From Hyphomicrobiales bacterium (GTDB lineage: Bacteria; Pseudomonadota; Alphaproteobacteria; Rhizobiales; Aestuariivirgaceae), in assembly GCA_016185245.1 (NCBI GenBank), contig JACPNZ010000030.1, positions 118,423 through 182,422 of the forward strand: 64,000 nt of DNA, read 5' to 3'. The position numbers and the translations under genes were made by a program. Position 1 is the first letter of the stretch; every line of letters begins with the position of its first letter. The notes under the pieces were generated by a model. That model was not told the DNA's origin. It was given only the letters and a program-made list of their open reading frames with translations, and did not search any database. Of this stretch, positions 16,803 to 25,591 are shown one piece after another.

Positions 16803-16840
16803 CGGACCGATGCGGATCAAATCCGGCTTCGATCGGTCCG
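16803..16840. terminator. Hairpin between convergent genes
   Basis: CGGACCGAT (16803-16811) pairs with ATCGGTCCG (16832-16840), with a smaller inner stem GGAT/ATCC. It sits at the ends of the glycosidase-like gene and the convergent EamA gene. There is no clear U-run, so termination in either direction is likely but not proven. Confidence 0.45.
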
Positions 16841-17703
16841 GCTGGCGAGCGCCACGCCGATGGCGGCCAGCGCAAAGCCCAACCAGCCGAGGAGCGGCAC
16901 CGCCTCGCCGAGCAAGGGCCAGGCGAACAGCGCAGACAAGGCCGGCACCAGATAGAAGAGCGAGGAGACCCGCGACACCTCGTCCGCCCGGATCATGGCA
17001 AGCAGCAGGGTCATGGCGATCAGCGAATTGCCGACGACCACATAGGCAAGGGCCGCCGCCAGCCGCCAGTCCCAGGTGACCTGCATGGTCTCGGTCGTCC
17101 AGGCGATGGGCAGGGTTCCGAGGAGCCCCACCGCATATTGAACGAGGTTGGCGATGACCGGATGGTGGCTGACGCTGAAGCGCTTTTCCCACAGGGTGCC
17201 GCCAGTGATGCCAAGTAGCCCGCCCGCCGCGGCGACAACCCCCAGCGGGTTCTCGGCGGCAACCGTGGCGCGCGACAGGATCACGGTGGCAGCCCCGGCA
17301 AGACCCAACACAAGCCCCGCCCAGCGCAGCCGGTTCACCTTCTCACCGACAAAATGCGGTGCCACCAGCCCCACCAGAATGGGCTGCAGGCAGACGATGA
17401 TCGCCACGCCCCCGGCCGAAACCCCGACTTGAAGGCGAGGTAGCACAGACCGAAGCAGACGACCTGGATCAGAGTGCCGACGATCGCCAGATGGGCCCAG
17501 GCGGCAACGGTCTTAGGGAGCGGCGGGCGCACCACCCAGTAGACCGGCAGCAGGATCGCCAGCACGATCCCATAGCGCAGCACAAGAAAGGTGATGGGCT
17601 CCGTATGGGCGATGCCGAATTTGGCCACGGCAAATCCGGCTGACCACAGGACGAGAAAGATGGCGGGGGCGAGGGTGAGCCAGAGGGGTTTGGAGGCAGG
17701 CAT
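16817..17703 (-). pseudogene. EamA/DMT-family exporter, interrupted by one frameshift
   Basis: Two minus-strand frames together give one normal DMT transporter of about 295 aa. The first part (from ATG 17703, TAAGGT upstream) runs through PAIFLVLWSAGFAVAKFGIA to CYLAFKSG. The second part continues VSAGGVAIIVCLQPILVGLV through about six more helices to GFALAAIGVALASR. The frames join near 17425-17430 at TCGGGGTTT, where one extra G would restore the protein. Such proteins export small metabolites. It is either a real loss-of-function mutation or a homopolymer error. Confidence 0.8.
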
Positions 17704-17781
17704 GGCGCCAGACCTTAGGGGTGGGGTGCTCAGCATGCTATGGTCCGGTTACCAGAGCGCCATGCATTGAGAGAGGGGATT

Positions 17782-17823
17782 ATGAGCGGCATCAACTTCT
17801 TCCATTTCTTCGGCAGCGGTTAA
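17782..17823 (+). CDS. Possible 13-codon leader peptide before coq7
   Basis: ATG at 17782 follows a GAGAGGGGATT ribosome-binding region and encodes MSGINFFHFFGSG before TAA. The stop lies 6 bases upstream of the coq7 ATG, whose own ribosome-binding site is poor. The short ORF may couple translation into coq7. There is only one copy to look at and no conservation data. Confidence 0.35.
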   Translation: MSGINFFHFFGSG

Positions 17824-17829
17824 CGCACC

Positions 17830-18368
17830 ATGCCAATGGCGATTGCTGAGTCTGAGCAACTTACGGTCCGCCGCATTCTCAAGGTCAACCATGCCGGTGA
17901 ATACGGGGCAATCCGCATCTATCGGGCGCAGCTGTGGCTGGCACGGCGGCTCTATCCCGACATGGTGGCGTTTCTTGAGGAAACGCTAAGCCATGAGATT
18001 GCGCACTGGCGAGATTCCGGGCAGCGATGCCGGAGCGCCGGGCGCGGCCGTGCCGGGTGATGGCGCTGTGGGGCAACGGCGGCTACGTCCTTGGCGCCCT
18101 CACGGCTCTCATGGGACGGCAGGGCATTTGGATATGCACGGCGGCGGTAGAGGAGGCGGTGCACCGCCATCTCGACGAACAGCTGGGCTTCCTGCAGGAG
18201 CGTGATCCGAAGTTGCATCAGCTGATCGCCGATATCCAGCGCGAGGAACTCTCCCATCTCGACCAGGCCAGGCGATCTCTCACGTCACGGGGGATGCCAG
18301 TTCAAGTCCTTCAAGCCGCCATTTCCATTGCCACGGATATTGCGATCTGGCTTTCGACCTGGGGGTGA
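17830..18368 (+). pseudogene. COQ7-type demethoxyubiquinone hydroxylase, interrupted by one frameshift
   Basis: The first frame gives RILKVNHAGEYGAIRIYRAQ and LEETLSHEIAHWRD. The second gives MPERRARPCRVMALWGNGGY, AAVEEAVHRHLDEQL and IADIQREELSHLDQARR. Together they hold the two EXXH-type di-iron halves of COQ7 (ubiquinone ring hydroxylation at the inner membrane). The frames join near 18012-18020 at GATTCC, where one extra T would restore RDFRAAMPERR. The whole is about 180 aa. As written the gene is broken; sequencing error is a real alternative. Confidence 0.8.
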
Positions 18369-18474
18369 TTCCAGCCGCATGAAGCGGGATCTCGCCAGGG
18401 CAAGAACGAAATAGCGATGGCTCGAACCTCCTTGCTTGGTGCGGGCTGAAGTCCCAGACTATCCGGGGCCACCC

Positions 18475-18858
18475 CTATTTGCGCCGGCCTTTTTCGTGGT
18501 CCATGAAGGCGCGGAGCACGGCGTTCATGCGGGTCTGGTAGCCCTTGCCGGTGGCCTTGAAGAAGGCCAGCACGTCGGGATCGACCCGGATGGAGATTGT
18601 GCTCTTAAGTCTTGGATAGACGAGCACGGCCTTGGACCAGTCGAGATCGAGGGGTGCTGCATCGGGGTCATCGGCCACGGCACGGGCAATATCCTCGTCG
18701 GTCAGCGCATCGACCTTGGCCCAGTCGGTCTTGCCGCGCGGCAAGTTGCGCAATTCATCGGCCGAGATTCGCGTGATACCCGGCTCTTTCCTTGCGGCTC
18801 GCCCGGCGGGCTGAGATGACGCGGCAGATTTCCCCGCGTTGGACGAAGACGACCGCAA
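18475..18858 (-). CDS. brnA: BrnA-type antitoxin
   Basis: The C-terminal 90 residues are clear BrnA: PGITRISADELRNL, LTDEDIARAVADDPDAAP, and the ribbon-helix-helix KSTISIRVDPDVLAFFK ending YQTRMNAVLRAFMDHE. The start is the problem. There is no ATG or GTG near the expected N terminus; the nearest candidate is a TTG at 18858, inside the toxin gene, and the open frame runs on to 19029. The overlap with brnT is about 100 bases, longer than usual. It should neutralise BrnT and repress the operon through the palindrome at 19137. Confidence 0.75.
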   Translation of the reverse strand: MRSSSSNAGKSAASSQPAGRAARKEPGITRISADELRNLPRGKTDWAKVDALTDEDIARAVADDPDAAPLDLDWSKAVLVYPRLKSTISIRVDPDVLAFFKATGKGYQTRMNAVLRAFMDHEKGRRK

Positions 18859-19057
18859 GCTCGCTCGCGATGATGCCAATGGCGATCCAGCGGCTTTCGC
18901 CGCAGCGGTTCTGTTTCCAGGCGAAGACCGGTCCGTTGAAGATACGGATGGCGTCCTTGAAATCGATGCCGTGCTTTTTGCGGTTGCTGGTTGCTTTTTC
19001 ATCGTCCCACTCGAATGCTTCAAACACAAACTGGATTACGGTGCCGGATTCGCTCAT
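18755..19057 (-). CDS. brnT: BrnT-type ribonuclease toxin
   Basis: The protein is 100 aa from the ATG at 19057. The core is the BrnT fold: FEWDDEKATSNRKKHGIDF (Trp-Asp-x2-Lys, Lys-His-Gly), then DAIRIFNGPV, ICRVISARRASRKERAGY with the catalytic Arg-rich end. BrnT is a RelE-like RNase that stalls growth. The gene precedes brnA, the normal order. The last residues (HANLGR) extend slightly past the usual end, into brnA. Confidence 0.82.
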   Translation of the reverse strand: MSESGTVIQFVFEAFEWDDEKATSNRKKHGIDFKDAIRIFNGPVFAWKQNRCGESRWIAIGIIASELAVVFVQRGEICRVISARRASRKERAGYHANLGR

Positions 19058-19133
19058 CGGTTGCCCCCGGAGACGGGCTATCATCCCGGCGGTGCGGCAA
19101 CAAGAAGAGGAGTTTATCAGGCAATTATATATA

Positions 19134-19162
19134 CATATTGCATATACAATACCCGATGTCAA
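19134..19162 (-). promoter_or_regulatory. brnTA promoter with palindromic operator
   Basis: On the minus strand, TTGACA (19157-19162) is followed after 17 bases by AATATG (19134-19139). The near-perfect palindrome ATTGCATATACAAT (19137-19150) overlaps this -10 region. The surrounding 40 bases are unusually AT-rich for this window. BrnA or the BrnTA complex is the expected binder. Confidence 0.5.
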
Positions 19163-19223
19163 TATTGTGGACTGGCGTATATTGGGGGCCTCGCCAGTCA
19201 TGTTCTCCGACTATAGTTGCCCC

Positions 19224-21173
19224 ATGCGTTTCCCGCCCTCATTCCTTGACGATATCCGCGGCCGGGTGCCGATTTCCTCGGTGGTCGGGCGCCGCGTGGC
19301 CTGGGACCGGCGGAAGTCGAACCCGGGGAAGGGAGATTTCTGGGCCTGCTGCCCGTTCCATGGCGAGAAGACACCCTCCTTCCATGTCGACGACCGCAAG
19401 GGCCGCTACCATTGTTTCGGCTGCAAGGTGTCGGGCGACATCTTCACTTTCCTGGTGGAGAAGGAGGGTGTGCCCTTCCCGGAGGCTGTGGAGCGTCTGG
19501 CGATGGAGGCGGGGCTTCCCCTCCCGCAACTCACCGAGGCTGAGGTGAAGCGCGAGGAGGTCCGTGCAAGCCTTTATGATGTCATGGAAATAGCCACGAA
19601 ATTTTTCGAGGCTGAGCTCCAGTCGGCACGAGGTGCAAGAGCCCGGGGCTATCTCGCCGACCGGCAGCTTTCCCCTGCCATCCAAAAGGAATTTCGCCTG
19701 GGCTATGCCCCCGACGACCGCCAGGCGTTGCGCGGTCATCTGGCCGCAAGAAACATCACGAAGGAGCAGATGGCGGAAGCGGGGCTTGTGATCGCCGGCC
19801 CCGATATTCCCGTCGCCTATGACAGGTTCCGCGACCGGGTTATGTTCCCGATCCGTGACGCCCGCGGCAAGGTCATTGCCTTCGGGGGGCGGGCGCTCAG
19901 CAAGGACGCTCCCGCCAAATATCTCAACTCGCCGGAAACGCCGCTCTTCCATAAAGGCGCGGTGCTCTACAATTTCGACAAGGCGCGCGCACCCGCCCAT
20001 GAGCAGGGCTCGATCATCGCGGTTGAAGGCTACATCGACGTGATCGCCATGCACCGGGCCGGCCTACCGCAGACGGTGGCGCCGCTTGGCACGGCCTTGA
20101 CCGAAGACCAGTTGGCACTTCTCTGGCGCGCCGCCCCGGAACCCATCCTGTGTTTTGACGGCGATGCGGCGGGCCTCAAGGCCGCCTATCGGGCGCTTGA
20201 CTTGGCGCTGCCGCTCCTCAAGCCCGGCCATTCGCTCAAATTCGCTCTTCTTCCCGAAGGCCAGGACCCCGACGATCTGCTCAACTCGGAAGGCGCCGAG
20301 GCGCTGAAGGCAGTGATCGCCGGGGCCCAACCCCTTTCAGACGTGTTGTGGCAGCGGGCACTCGCCGAAAACGACCGGGCGACGCCCGAGCGCAAGGCCC
20401 AGTTCGAGCGGGATTTACGCCACCTTCTCAATGGCATCGGCGATGATGTTGTGAGGAAGCATTATCTGGCGGACATGGCCGGGCGGCTGTCGGCGCTGTG
20501 GGGGAAGAAAGCGAATAGCGAATGGCGAATAGCGAATAGGGGAAAGAGGGGGGCCAACTATTCGCTATTCGCTACTCGCTACTCGCCCAGTCAGAAACCC
20601 TGGGAAATCCCCGCTCCCCCCTCGGCCCAGCTCCGGGCCCTGGCGGGTGCCGGCCAAGTCCGCGCCGGGGCCGACCGGCGCGCCCGGATGATCGTACTGA
20701 CGGTTATCAACCACCCGGAGTTGCTGCATGAATTCCTCAACGAAATTGCCCATCTCGAGATCGAATCGCGCGAGCTTGACTCGCTCCGGTCGGAAATCCT
20801 AGATAGCGCCTCCTTAGGGTCGGGCCTTGACGGGCCGGGCCTCAGGGACCACTTGAGTGGCAAGGGTTTAGGTCCGCTTGTGGACCGTCTGGAAGCCCAG
20901 GCGAGGCGTCTGAACGAATGGTTCCTGGGGAGTGCCGCGGCACAGGATGATGCCCGCACCGGACTTCGTCAGATGATCGCCCTGCACCGCAAGTCGATCA
21001 CCCTGGAGCGGGAGCTGAAGACGGCGGAAGCCCACTTCGCCGCCGATCCTACGGAGGAAAACCTCAATGCGCTCAACGTGGTGCGCGAAGAGCTGGCCTC
21101 GCACACGGGGTCGGAAGCCCAGGTCGAAGGCTTCGGTGTCGCCTCGGGGCGGCCGGCCGGAGCCATAAGCTAA
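19224..21173 (+). CDS. dnaG: DNA primase
   Basis: The protein is 649 aa from ATG 19224. The zinc-binding domain has [11 protein letters not shown] with C43-x2-H46 and C64-x2-C67. The RNA-polymerase/Toprim core has [29 protein letters not shown] and [12 protein letters not shown]. The C-terminal helicase-binding domain follows. It makes RNA primers at the replication fork. Residues of about 430-455 (20511-20586) are encoded by a palindromic repeat element inserted in frame, in the linker before the C-terminal domain. rpoD follows 88 bases downstream, the classical macromolecular-synthesis order. Confidence 0.96.
   Translation: MRFPPSFLDDIRGRVPISSVVGRRVAWDRRKSNPGKGDFWACCPFHGEKTPSFHVDDRKGRYHCFGCKVSGDIFTFLVEKEGVPFPEAVERLAMEAGLPLPQLTEAEVKREEVRASLYDVMEIATKFFEAELQSARGARARGYLADRQLSPAIQKEFRLGYAPDDRQALRGHLAARNITKEQMAEAGLVIAGPDIPVAYDRFRDRVMFPIRDARGKVIAFGGRALSKDAPAKYLNSPETPLFHKGAVLYNFDKARAPAHEQGSIIAVEGYIDVIAMHRAGLPQTVAPLGTALTEDQLALLWRAAPEPILCFDGDAAGLKAAYRALDLALPLLKPGHSLKFALLPEGQDPDDLLNSEGAEALKAVIAGAQPLSDVLWQRALAENDRATPERKAQFERDLRHLLNGIGDDVVRKHYLADMAGRLSALWGKKANSEWRIANRGKRGANYSLFATRYSPSQKPWEIPAPPSAQLRALAGAGQVRAGADRRARMIVLTVINHPELLHEFLNEIAHLEIESRELDSLRSEILDSASLGSGLDGPGLRDHLSGKGLGPLVDRLEAQARRLNEWFLGSAAAQDDARTGLRQMIALHRKSITLERELKTAEAHFAADPTEENLNALNVVREELASHTGSEAQVEGFGVASGRPAGAIS
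20511..20586. repeat. Palindromic repeat element inside dnaG
   Basis: The left arm (20511-20539) is made of GCGAATAGCGAAT-type units and pairs with the right arm (20558-20586), CTATTCGCTATTCGCTACTC and onward. The arms are 29 bases with only a few mismatches and an 18-base loop. The reading frame of dnaG stays open through it. Confidence 0.9.
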
Positions 21174-21223
21174 TCAGGGCCGGAGCATCCGTGGTGCTTG
21201 GTCCCGAATCGGAACACTGGTAA

Positions 21224-21239
21224 GGCGAATCGATTCGCC
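21224..21239. promoter_or_regulatory. 16-bp perfect palindrome before rpoD
   Basis: GGCGAATCGATTCGCC lies 22 bases before the rpoD ATG, in the 88-base dnaG-rpoD gap. It could be an operator or a 5'-UTR hairpin controlling rpoD translation. No further evidence. Confidence 0.4.
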
Positions 21240-21261
21240 GGAAATCAAGGAACACCCGCCC

Positions 21262-23355
21262 ATGGCTCGTGCCCAGGTACGCGCACCGCAGACCGAAGAT
21301 CAGGACGCCCCCGCCGCCGCCGACGAGGGCGAAGCGCCCGAGGCCGTGGCCGAAGGCAGCGATTCGCCTGTCCTCGACCTGACCGACGCCGCCGTCAAGC
21401 GGATGATCAAGCTTGCCAAGTCGCGCGGCTTCGTCACCCTCGACGAGCTCAACGCGGTGATGCCCTCCGAAGAGGTGACCTCCGACCAGATCGAGGACAT
21501 CTACGCCATGCTCGCCGACATGGGGATTACCGTGGTCGAGAGCGAGGAGGAGACCGAGAACGTCGTCGCCAAGGTCGAGCCGGAGGCCGAGCCCGAATCG
21601 ACCGAGACCGCCGTCATCAAGGTCGAGGCGGCCAAGACGCCCACCGACCGCACCGACGATCCGGTGCGCATGTATCTGCGCGAGATGGGCCAGGTCGAAC
21701 TCCTGTCGCGCGAGGGCGAGATCGCCATCGCCAAGAGGATCGAGGCCGGGCGCGAGGCGATGATCGCCGGCCTGTGCGAGAGCCCCTTGACCTTCCAAGC
21801 CATTATCATCTGGCGCGACGAGCTCAACGAAGCCAAGATCCTTCTCCGTGACATCATCGACCTCGAGGCGACCTACGCCGGGCCCGACGCCAAGAAGAAC
21901 CAGATGGCGGTGGCAACACCGGCGCCTTACGTTCCGCCCAAGGAGGAAGTGAAGAAGAAGGCCGAAGCCAAGCGTCCCGAGAACCGCCGGGCGGCGCTCA
22001 GGGTCGGCGACGATGATTTCAGCGATGTCCTCAGCCCCGAGGATTTCGACAAGCCGGTCGTGGAGGAGGAAGAGGACGACGAGGGCGACGATCTCGGCGT
22101 GTCGCTCTCGGCCATGGAGGCGGAGCTCAAGCCCAAGGTGCTCGAGATTTTCGATTCGATCGCCCGCCAGTACAAGAGCTTGCGTAAGCTGCAGGACCAG
22201 GAGGTGGCGGAATCGACCGAGCTGTCGCCCTCCCAGGAACGCCGCTACAAGAAGCTGCGCGACGAGATCATCGCCGAGGTCAAGTCGCTCTCCCTCAACA
22301 ACGCCCGCATCGAAGCGCTGGTCGAGCAGCTCTACGACATCAACAAGCGCCTCAACTCGCTCGAGGGCCGGCTGATGCGGCTGGCCGAAACCTACAAGGT
22401 GCCGCGCACCGAGTTCCTCAAAGAGTATCAGGGCGACGAGTTGAACCCCGACTGGCTGAAGCGGGTGGGCCGGCTTTCCAAGTTCGGCTGGAAGAAGTGG
22501 GTCAACGACGAGAAGGAATCGATCCGCGTCATCCGCGACGAGATCTTCGATCTGGCCACCGCCACCGGCCTGCAGATCCCCGAGTTTCGCCGCATCGTCG
22601 CCATGGTGCAGAAGGGCGAGCGCGAGGCAAGGATCGCCAAAAAGGAAATGGTCGAAGCCAACCTCCGGCTGGTCATTTCGATCGCCAAGAAATACACCAA
22701 CCGCGGCCTGCAGTTCCTCGATCTGATCCAGGAAGGCAACATCGGGCTGATGAAGGCGGTCGACAAGTTCGAGTACCGCCGCGGCTACAAGTTCTCGACC
22801 TATGCCACCTGGTGGATCAGGCAGGCGATCACAAGGTCGATTGCCGACCAGGCCCGCACCATCCGCATTCCCGTGCACATGATCGAGACGATCAACAAGA
22901 TCGTGCGCACCTCGCGGCAGATGATGCACGAGATCGGCCGCGAGCCGACGCCCGAAGAGCTCGCCGAAAAGCTCTCCATGCCGCTCGAGAAGGTGCGCAA
23001 GGTGATGAAGATCGCCAAGGAGCCCATCTCGCTCGAAACCCCGGTGGGCGATGAAGAGGATTCGCACCTGGGCGATTTCATCGAGGACAAGAACGCCATC
23101 CTGCCCATCGATGCGGCAATCCAGGCCAATTTGCGCGAGACGACGACCAGGGTGCTGGCCTCGCTCACGCCGCGCGAGGAGCGTGTCCTCCGCATGCGCT
23201 TCGGCATCGGCATGAACACCGACCACACGCTCGAGGAAGTCGGCCAGCAATTCTCGGTCACCCGCGAACGCATCCGCCAAATCGAAGCCAAGGCGCTCAG
23301 GAAGCTCAAGCATCCGAGTAGGTCAAGGAAGCTGAGGAGTTTTTTGGATAATTGA
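21262..23355 (+). CDS. rpoD: RNA polymerase primary sigma factor (sigma-70)
   Basis: The protein is 697 aa, with an AAGGAAC site before the ATG. Region 1.1 ([15 protein letters not shown]), region 1.2 ([16 protein letters not shown]), a long acidic non-conserved insert, region 2 ([35 protein letters not shown]), region 3, and region 4 ([20 protein letters not shown]) are all in order. It ends with the family's usual [13 protein letters not shown]. It directs housekeeping transcription. A degraded copy of part of its 3' region lies at 23402-23507. Confidence 0.97.
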   Translation: MARAQVRAPQTEDQDAPAAADEGEAPEAVAEGSDSPVLDLTDAAVKRMIKLAKSRGFVTLDELNAVMPSEEVTSDQIEDIYAMLADMGITVVESEEETENVVAKVEPEAEPESTETAVIKVEAAKTPTDRTDDPVRMYLREMGQVELLSREGEIAIAKRIEAGREAMIAGLCESPLTFQAIIIWRDELNEAKILLRDIIDLEATYAGPDAKKNQMAVATPAPYVPPKEEVKKKAEAKRPENRRAALRVGDDDFSDVLSPEDFDKPVVEEEEDDEGDDLGVSLSAMEAELKPKVLEIFDSIARQYKSLRKLQDQEVAESTELSPSQERRYKKLRDEIIAEVKSLSLNNARIEALVEQLYDINKRLNSLEGRLMRLAETYKVPRTEFLKEYQGDELNPDWLKRVGRLSKFGWKKWVNDEKESIRVIRDEIFDLATATGLQIPEFRRIVAMVQKGEREARIAKKEMVEANLRLVISIAKKYTNRGLQFLDLIQEGNIGLMKAVDKFEYRRGYKFSTYATWWIRQAITRSIADQARTIRIPVHMIETINKIVRTSRQMMHEIGREPTPEELAEKLSMPLEKVRKVMKIAKEPISLETPVGDEEDSHLGDFIEDKNAILPIDAAIQANLRETTTRVLASLTPREERVLRMRFGIGMNTDHTLEEVGQQFSVTRERIRQIEAKALRKLKHPSRSRKLRSFLDN

Positions 23356-23363
23356 CCTTCACG

Positions 23364-23405
23364 GTCAGCCTCATTTGCGGTCTGAAGTGTTAGCACCAGG
23401 CTGAC
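23364..23405. terminator. Possible stem-loop after rpoD
   Basis: GTCAGCCT (23364-23371) and AGGCTGAC (23398-23405) are exact complements separated by 26 bases, starting 9 bases after the rpoD stop. There is no U-run. The right arm runs into the start of the duplicated rpoD segment. Confidence 0.3.
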
Positions 23406-23507
23406 TTCATCGAGGACAAGAACGCCATCCTGCCGATCGATGCCGCGATCCAGGCCAATTTGCGCGAGACGACGACCAGGGTGCTGGCCTCGCTCACGCC
23501 CCGCAGC
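23402..23507 (+). pseudogene. Duplicated internal fragment of rpoD
   Basis: The bases encode [20 protein letters not shown] and [12 protein letters not shown], the segment before region 4.2 of RpoD, and match rpoD bases of about 23078-23172 with only a handful of silent differences. The copy begins right after the rpoD stop region and stops 9 bases before the end of the toxin gene on the other strand. Confidence 0.85.
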
Positions 23508-23516
23508 CGAGCGTCC

Positions 23517-23867
23517 CTAGCGGACGATATCCAGCAATTGACGGCGCACGGTTGCCGCGATTTTACCGTCGATCCGGCCGGCAACCCGGACGACGCGGTT
23601 GGGATCGATGGTGGCGATCTTGGCGGTGCGGATCACCGAAGGGGCGGGCAGCCCGGCCTTGCCGGTGCTGGTAATGGCGATATCGCCGTCCCAGCGCGGA
23701 TTGGCGGCACTGGTGATCATCGCCACCCATAACAGTCCATGCTTGCGGTTGAAAGCGTCGGCCGAAACGACGAGGGCCGGGCGCCGCTTCTCGGCGAGCT
23801 GGTCGGCGTAGGGGAAAGGCACAACCACGACATCAAATCGGCGGGGAGCCGGATCAGAGCTTGCCAT
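23517..23867 (-). CDS. MazF/PemK-type endoribonuclease toxin
   Basis: The protein is 116 aa from the ATG at 23867; it overlaps the antitoxin 3' end by 14 bases. Family motifs: DVVVVPFPYADQLAEKRRPA, LVVSADAFN, LWVAMITSAANP, AGLPAPSVIRTAKIATID and VAGRIDGKIAATVRRQLLDI. MazF-like toxins cut mRNA at short sites. The antitoxin is encoded just upstream. Confidence 0.85.
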   Translation of the reverse strand: MASSDPAPRRFDVVVVPFPYADQLAEKRRPALVVSADAFNRKHGLLWVAMITSAANPRWDGDIAITSTGKAGLPAPSVIRTAKIATIDPNRVVRVAGRIDGKIAATVRRQLLDIVR

Positions 23868-24075
23868 AGGCTCTTTCGTCGGCCTCGCCCGACCATTCGG
23901 TGAATACGGCAAAGGGATCGTCTTCGGACGGGCGCTCGGCTTTTTCGATAACGACACCCTTCTCGGTCCAGGAATAACGGACCCGGTCGCCCGGCTTCAA
24001 ACCCAATCGCTCGCGAATTTCGCGCGGGATGACCGTCTGACTCTTGACGGAGATCTTCGAGAATGCAACACCCAT
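23854..24075 (-). CDS. SpoVT/AbrB-type (MazE-like) antitoxin
   Basis: The protein is 73 aa with GGAGGTG before the ATG at 24075. The swapped-hairpin domain reads FSKISVKSQTVIPREIRERL, then GLKPGDRVRYSW. The acidic tail (EDDPFAVFTEWSGEADERAY) is the expected toxin-binding part. It probably binds the repeats at 24091-24122 and represses the pair. Confidence 0.85.
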   Translation of the reverse strand: MGVAFSKISVKSQTVIPREIRERLGLKPGDRVRYSWTEKGVVIEKAERPSEDDPFAVFTEWSGEADERAYGKL

Positions 24076-24090
24076 GGAGGCACCTCCGCA

Positions 24091-24122
24091 GGTAAAGTGT
24101 CTTACCGTCTTACTTCTGTCAA
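24091..24122 (-). promoter_or_regulatory. Promoter/operator of the MazEF-type pair
   Basis: On the minus strand TTGACA (24117-24122) is followed by two GTAAGAC units 8 bases apart (24107-24113 and 24099-24105). An inverted repeat GGTAA/TTACC spans 24091-24106. No good -10 is visible. The repeats lie where an AbrB-type antitoxin would repress. Confidence 0.4.
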
Positions 24123-24317
24123 GAAAATGTTTGGTTCTCGCGGCGTTGCCAGGGTGCCTGTTCCGGTGTTCCGAGGTCCGCGGACGCGGCCGCAAACAAC
24201 GGCTCAGGTTTGAAAATTCGAAAGCGGGCGGGGACGTGCCGGATCGCGATCTGCAAGGATCACGAACCCATCGGTCTCTCCGCCCGTCACTTTCCGTTCT
24301 AGGGAGCCGCCCCCCCC

Positions 24318-24920
24318 CTATGGCCCCGGCATCATCTTGGTTGGGTCTTCCAGCAGGTCAAAATCGTAACCCTTGCAGGAGACGTCCGGGCTGGTGGCGA
24401 TGAACATGCCGTTGGGGTTGTCCTTGAACAGCCAGGCATGCAGGTCATAGTGGACGAAGCTCTTGGGGATCAGCGGTTCGTGGCCCTCCATGGGGCCCTG
24501 GAAGGGCTGGCCGAGGATCTTGGGCCGTTCCTTGGTATCTGGCGTCAGCGGCACCAGCCATTCGACCGACGTCAGTTTCAGTTTGCCGTCGACGGGCTGG
24601 TAGATCAGCACGTTCGGCTTCATGGGATCGAGCGGCTGGCCAATCGAGGGGACATTGACGAAGTGAATGCCCATGGCCCCCTTGGGATAGTACATGCGGC
24701 CTTCCACCTTGTCGCCATTGTAGTGCACGCAGGCCACCGTCGACAGATAGAGATCGCGCACCGCCACATAGGGGTCCTCATATTTGGCCAGCGCCTTGCG
24801 GATGGCTTCGATCTGGGCCTTGTCGGGCTCTTCGGCCCGAGCCGGCGCCAGGGCGGCGCCGAGGCCGATGAGGCCGATCGCGGCCATGGCGCTGTAACGG
24901 AAAAGTCGTGTAAATTTCAT
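24318..24920 (-). CDS. Exported protein of unknown function (200 aa)
   Basis: The ATG at 24920 is preceded by GGGAGGAA. The N terminus is a signal peptide (FRYSAMAAIGLIGLGAALAP, cleavage near ARA-E). The mature protein contains KYEDPYVAVRDLYLSTVACVHYNG, split by a Cys, and PKGAMGIHFVN, EWLVPLT and HYDLHAWLFKDNPNGMF. No catalytic motif is recognised. It resembles small periplasmic proteins seen singly in alphaproteobacteria. Stands alone between the MazEF-type pair and a small Cys protein. Bases 24076-24317 otherwise hold no gene. Confidence 0.7.
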   Translation of the reverse strand: MKFTRLFRYSAMAAIGLIGLGAALAPARAEEPDKAQIEAIRKALAKYEDPYVAVRDLYLSTVACVHYNGDKVEGRMYYPKGAMGIHFVNVPSIGQPLDPMKPNVLIYQPVDGKLKLTSVEWLVPLTPDTKERPKILGQPFQGPMEGHEPLIPKSFVHYDLHAWLFKDNPNGMFIATSPDVSCKGYDFDLLEDPTKMMPGP

Positions 24921-25270
24921 CGCGTTCCTCCCTGTGTTGGCAGGACCAGTCGCCAGGCCCGCCGCCCGGTCCCGGTGCTTCTGTCGCTCGTCCCGCTTAG
25001 GCCCGTCAGGCTGCACCATTTCGCCGCCGCCGACAACAGGCAACCGGCGGGTGCGGTATCGGACAAAATTTGTCAGATCGGCCTTGACGCTCTATTCCTA
25101 CTATGTCACTATCCTCATCGTCTCCTTCCCATGGAGGGGCGGTTCGCGAGCCGTCAAAGACCGGGGAAGAAGATGCGGGGCCTGAAGTGGAGAGCGACGG
25201 ACGCTTTCCTAACCAGGGACCGCTCACACTGGCGCCCGTAGCGGCGGCGTCGCGGAACACCGGCCGTTGT

Positions 25271-25498
25271 TCAGTCGCCACCGCTTTCCGGATGCAACAT
25301 CGCAAGCTCGATCTTCAGTGGTCCGCCGCATGCCTCGCAAGTTAGGTCCGGAATATCGGCAATCAAATAGTCCGCGCCGACCTGGTCGACCAGACGGTCA
25401 AGGTCGAATACGAAGAACCGCCGGCAACTTTCCGTTTTGCAGGAAGCTTCCAGTTGCAGGCCGCGCGCCCGCACCGCGCCAAGGGTCCAATCGCTCAT
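25271..25498 (-). CDS. Small Cys-containing (zinc-ribbon-like) protein
   Basis: The protein is 75 aa from ATG 25498; a TTG at 25504 is also in frame. It has two Cys pairs (ASCKTESCRR and LTCEACGGPL), spaced like a small zinc-binding knuckle. It starts WTLGAVRARGLQLEA. No enzyme motif is visible. The region from 24921 to 25270 holds no other supported gene. Confidence 0.45.
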   Translation of the reverse strand: MSDWTLGAVRARGLQLEASCKTESCRRFFVFDLDRLVDQVGADYLIADIPDLTCEACGGPLKIELAMLHPESGGD

Positions 25499-25591
25499 GA
25501 CCAATCATAAGTCCAGATCGCGCGCTCCATCAAGGATGGCGCTGGCCCGTCGCTTCCTGCTAGACTTGAATCCCTCTCAGAAAGGTTCCGT

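Noticed and set aside
21073..23313. 746-aa open frame on the minus strand opposite rpoD
   Set aside because: Pure antisense of rpoD codons; the residue composition mirrors the sigma factor acidic stretches. Not a gene.
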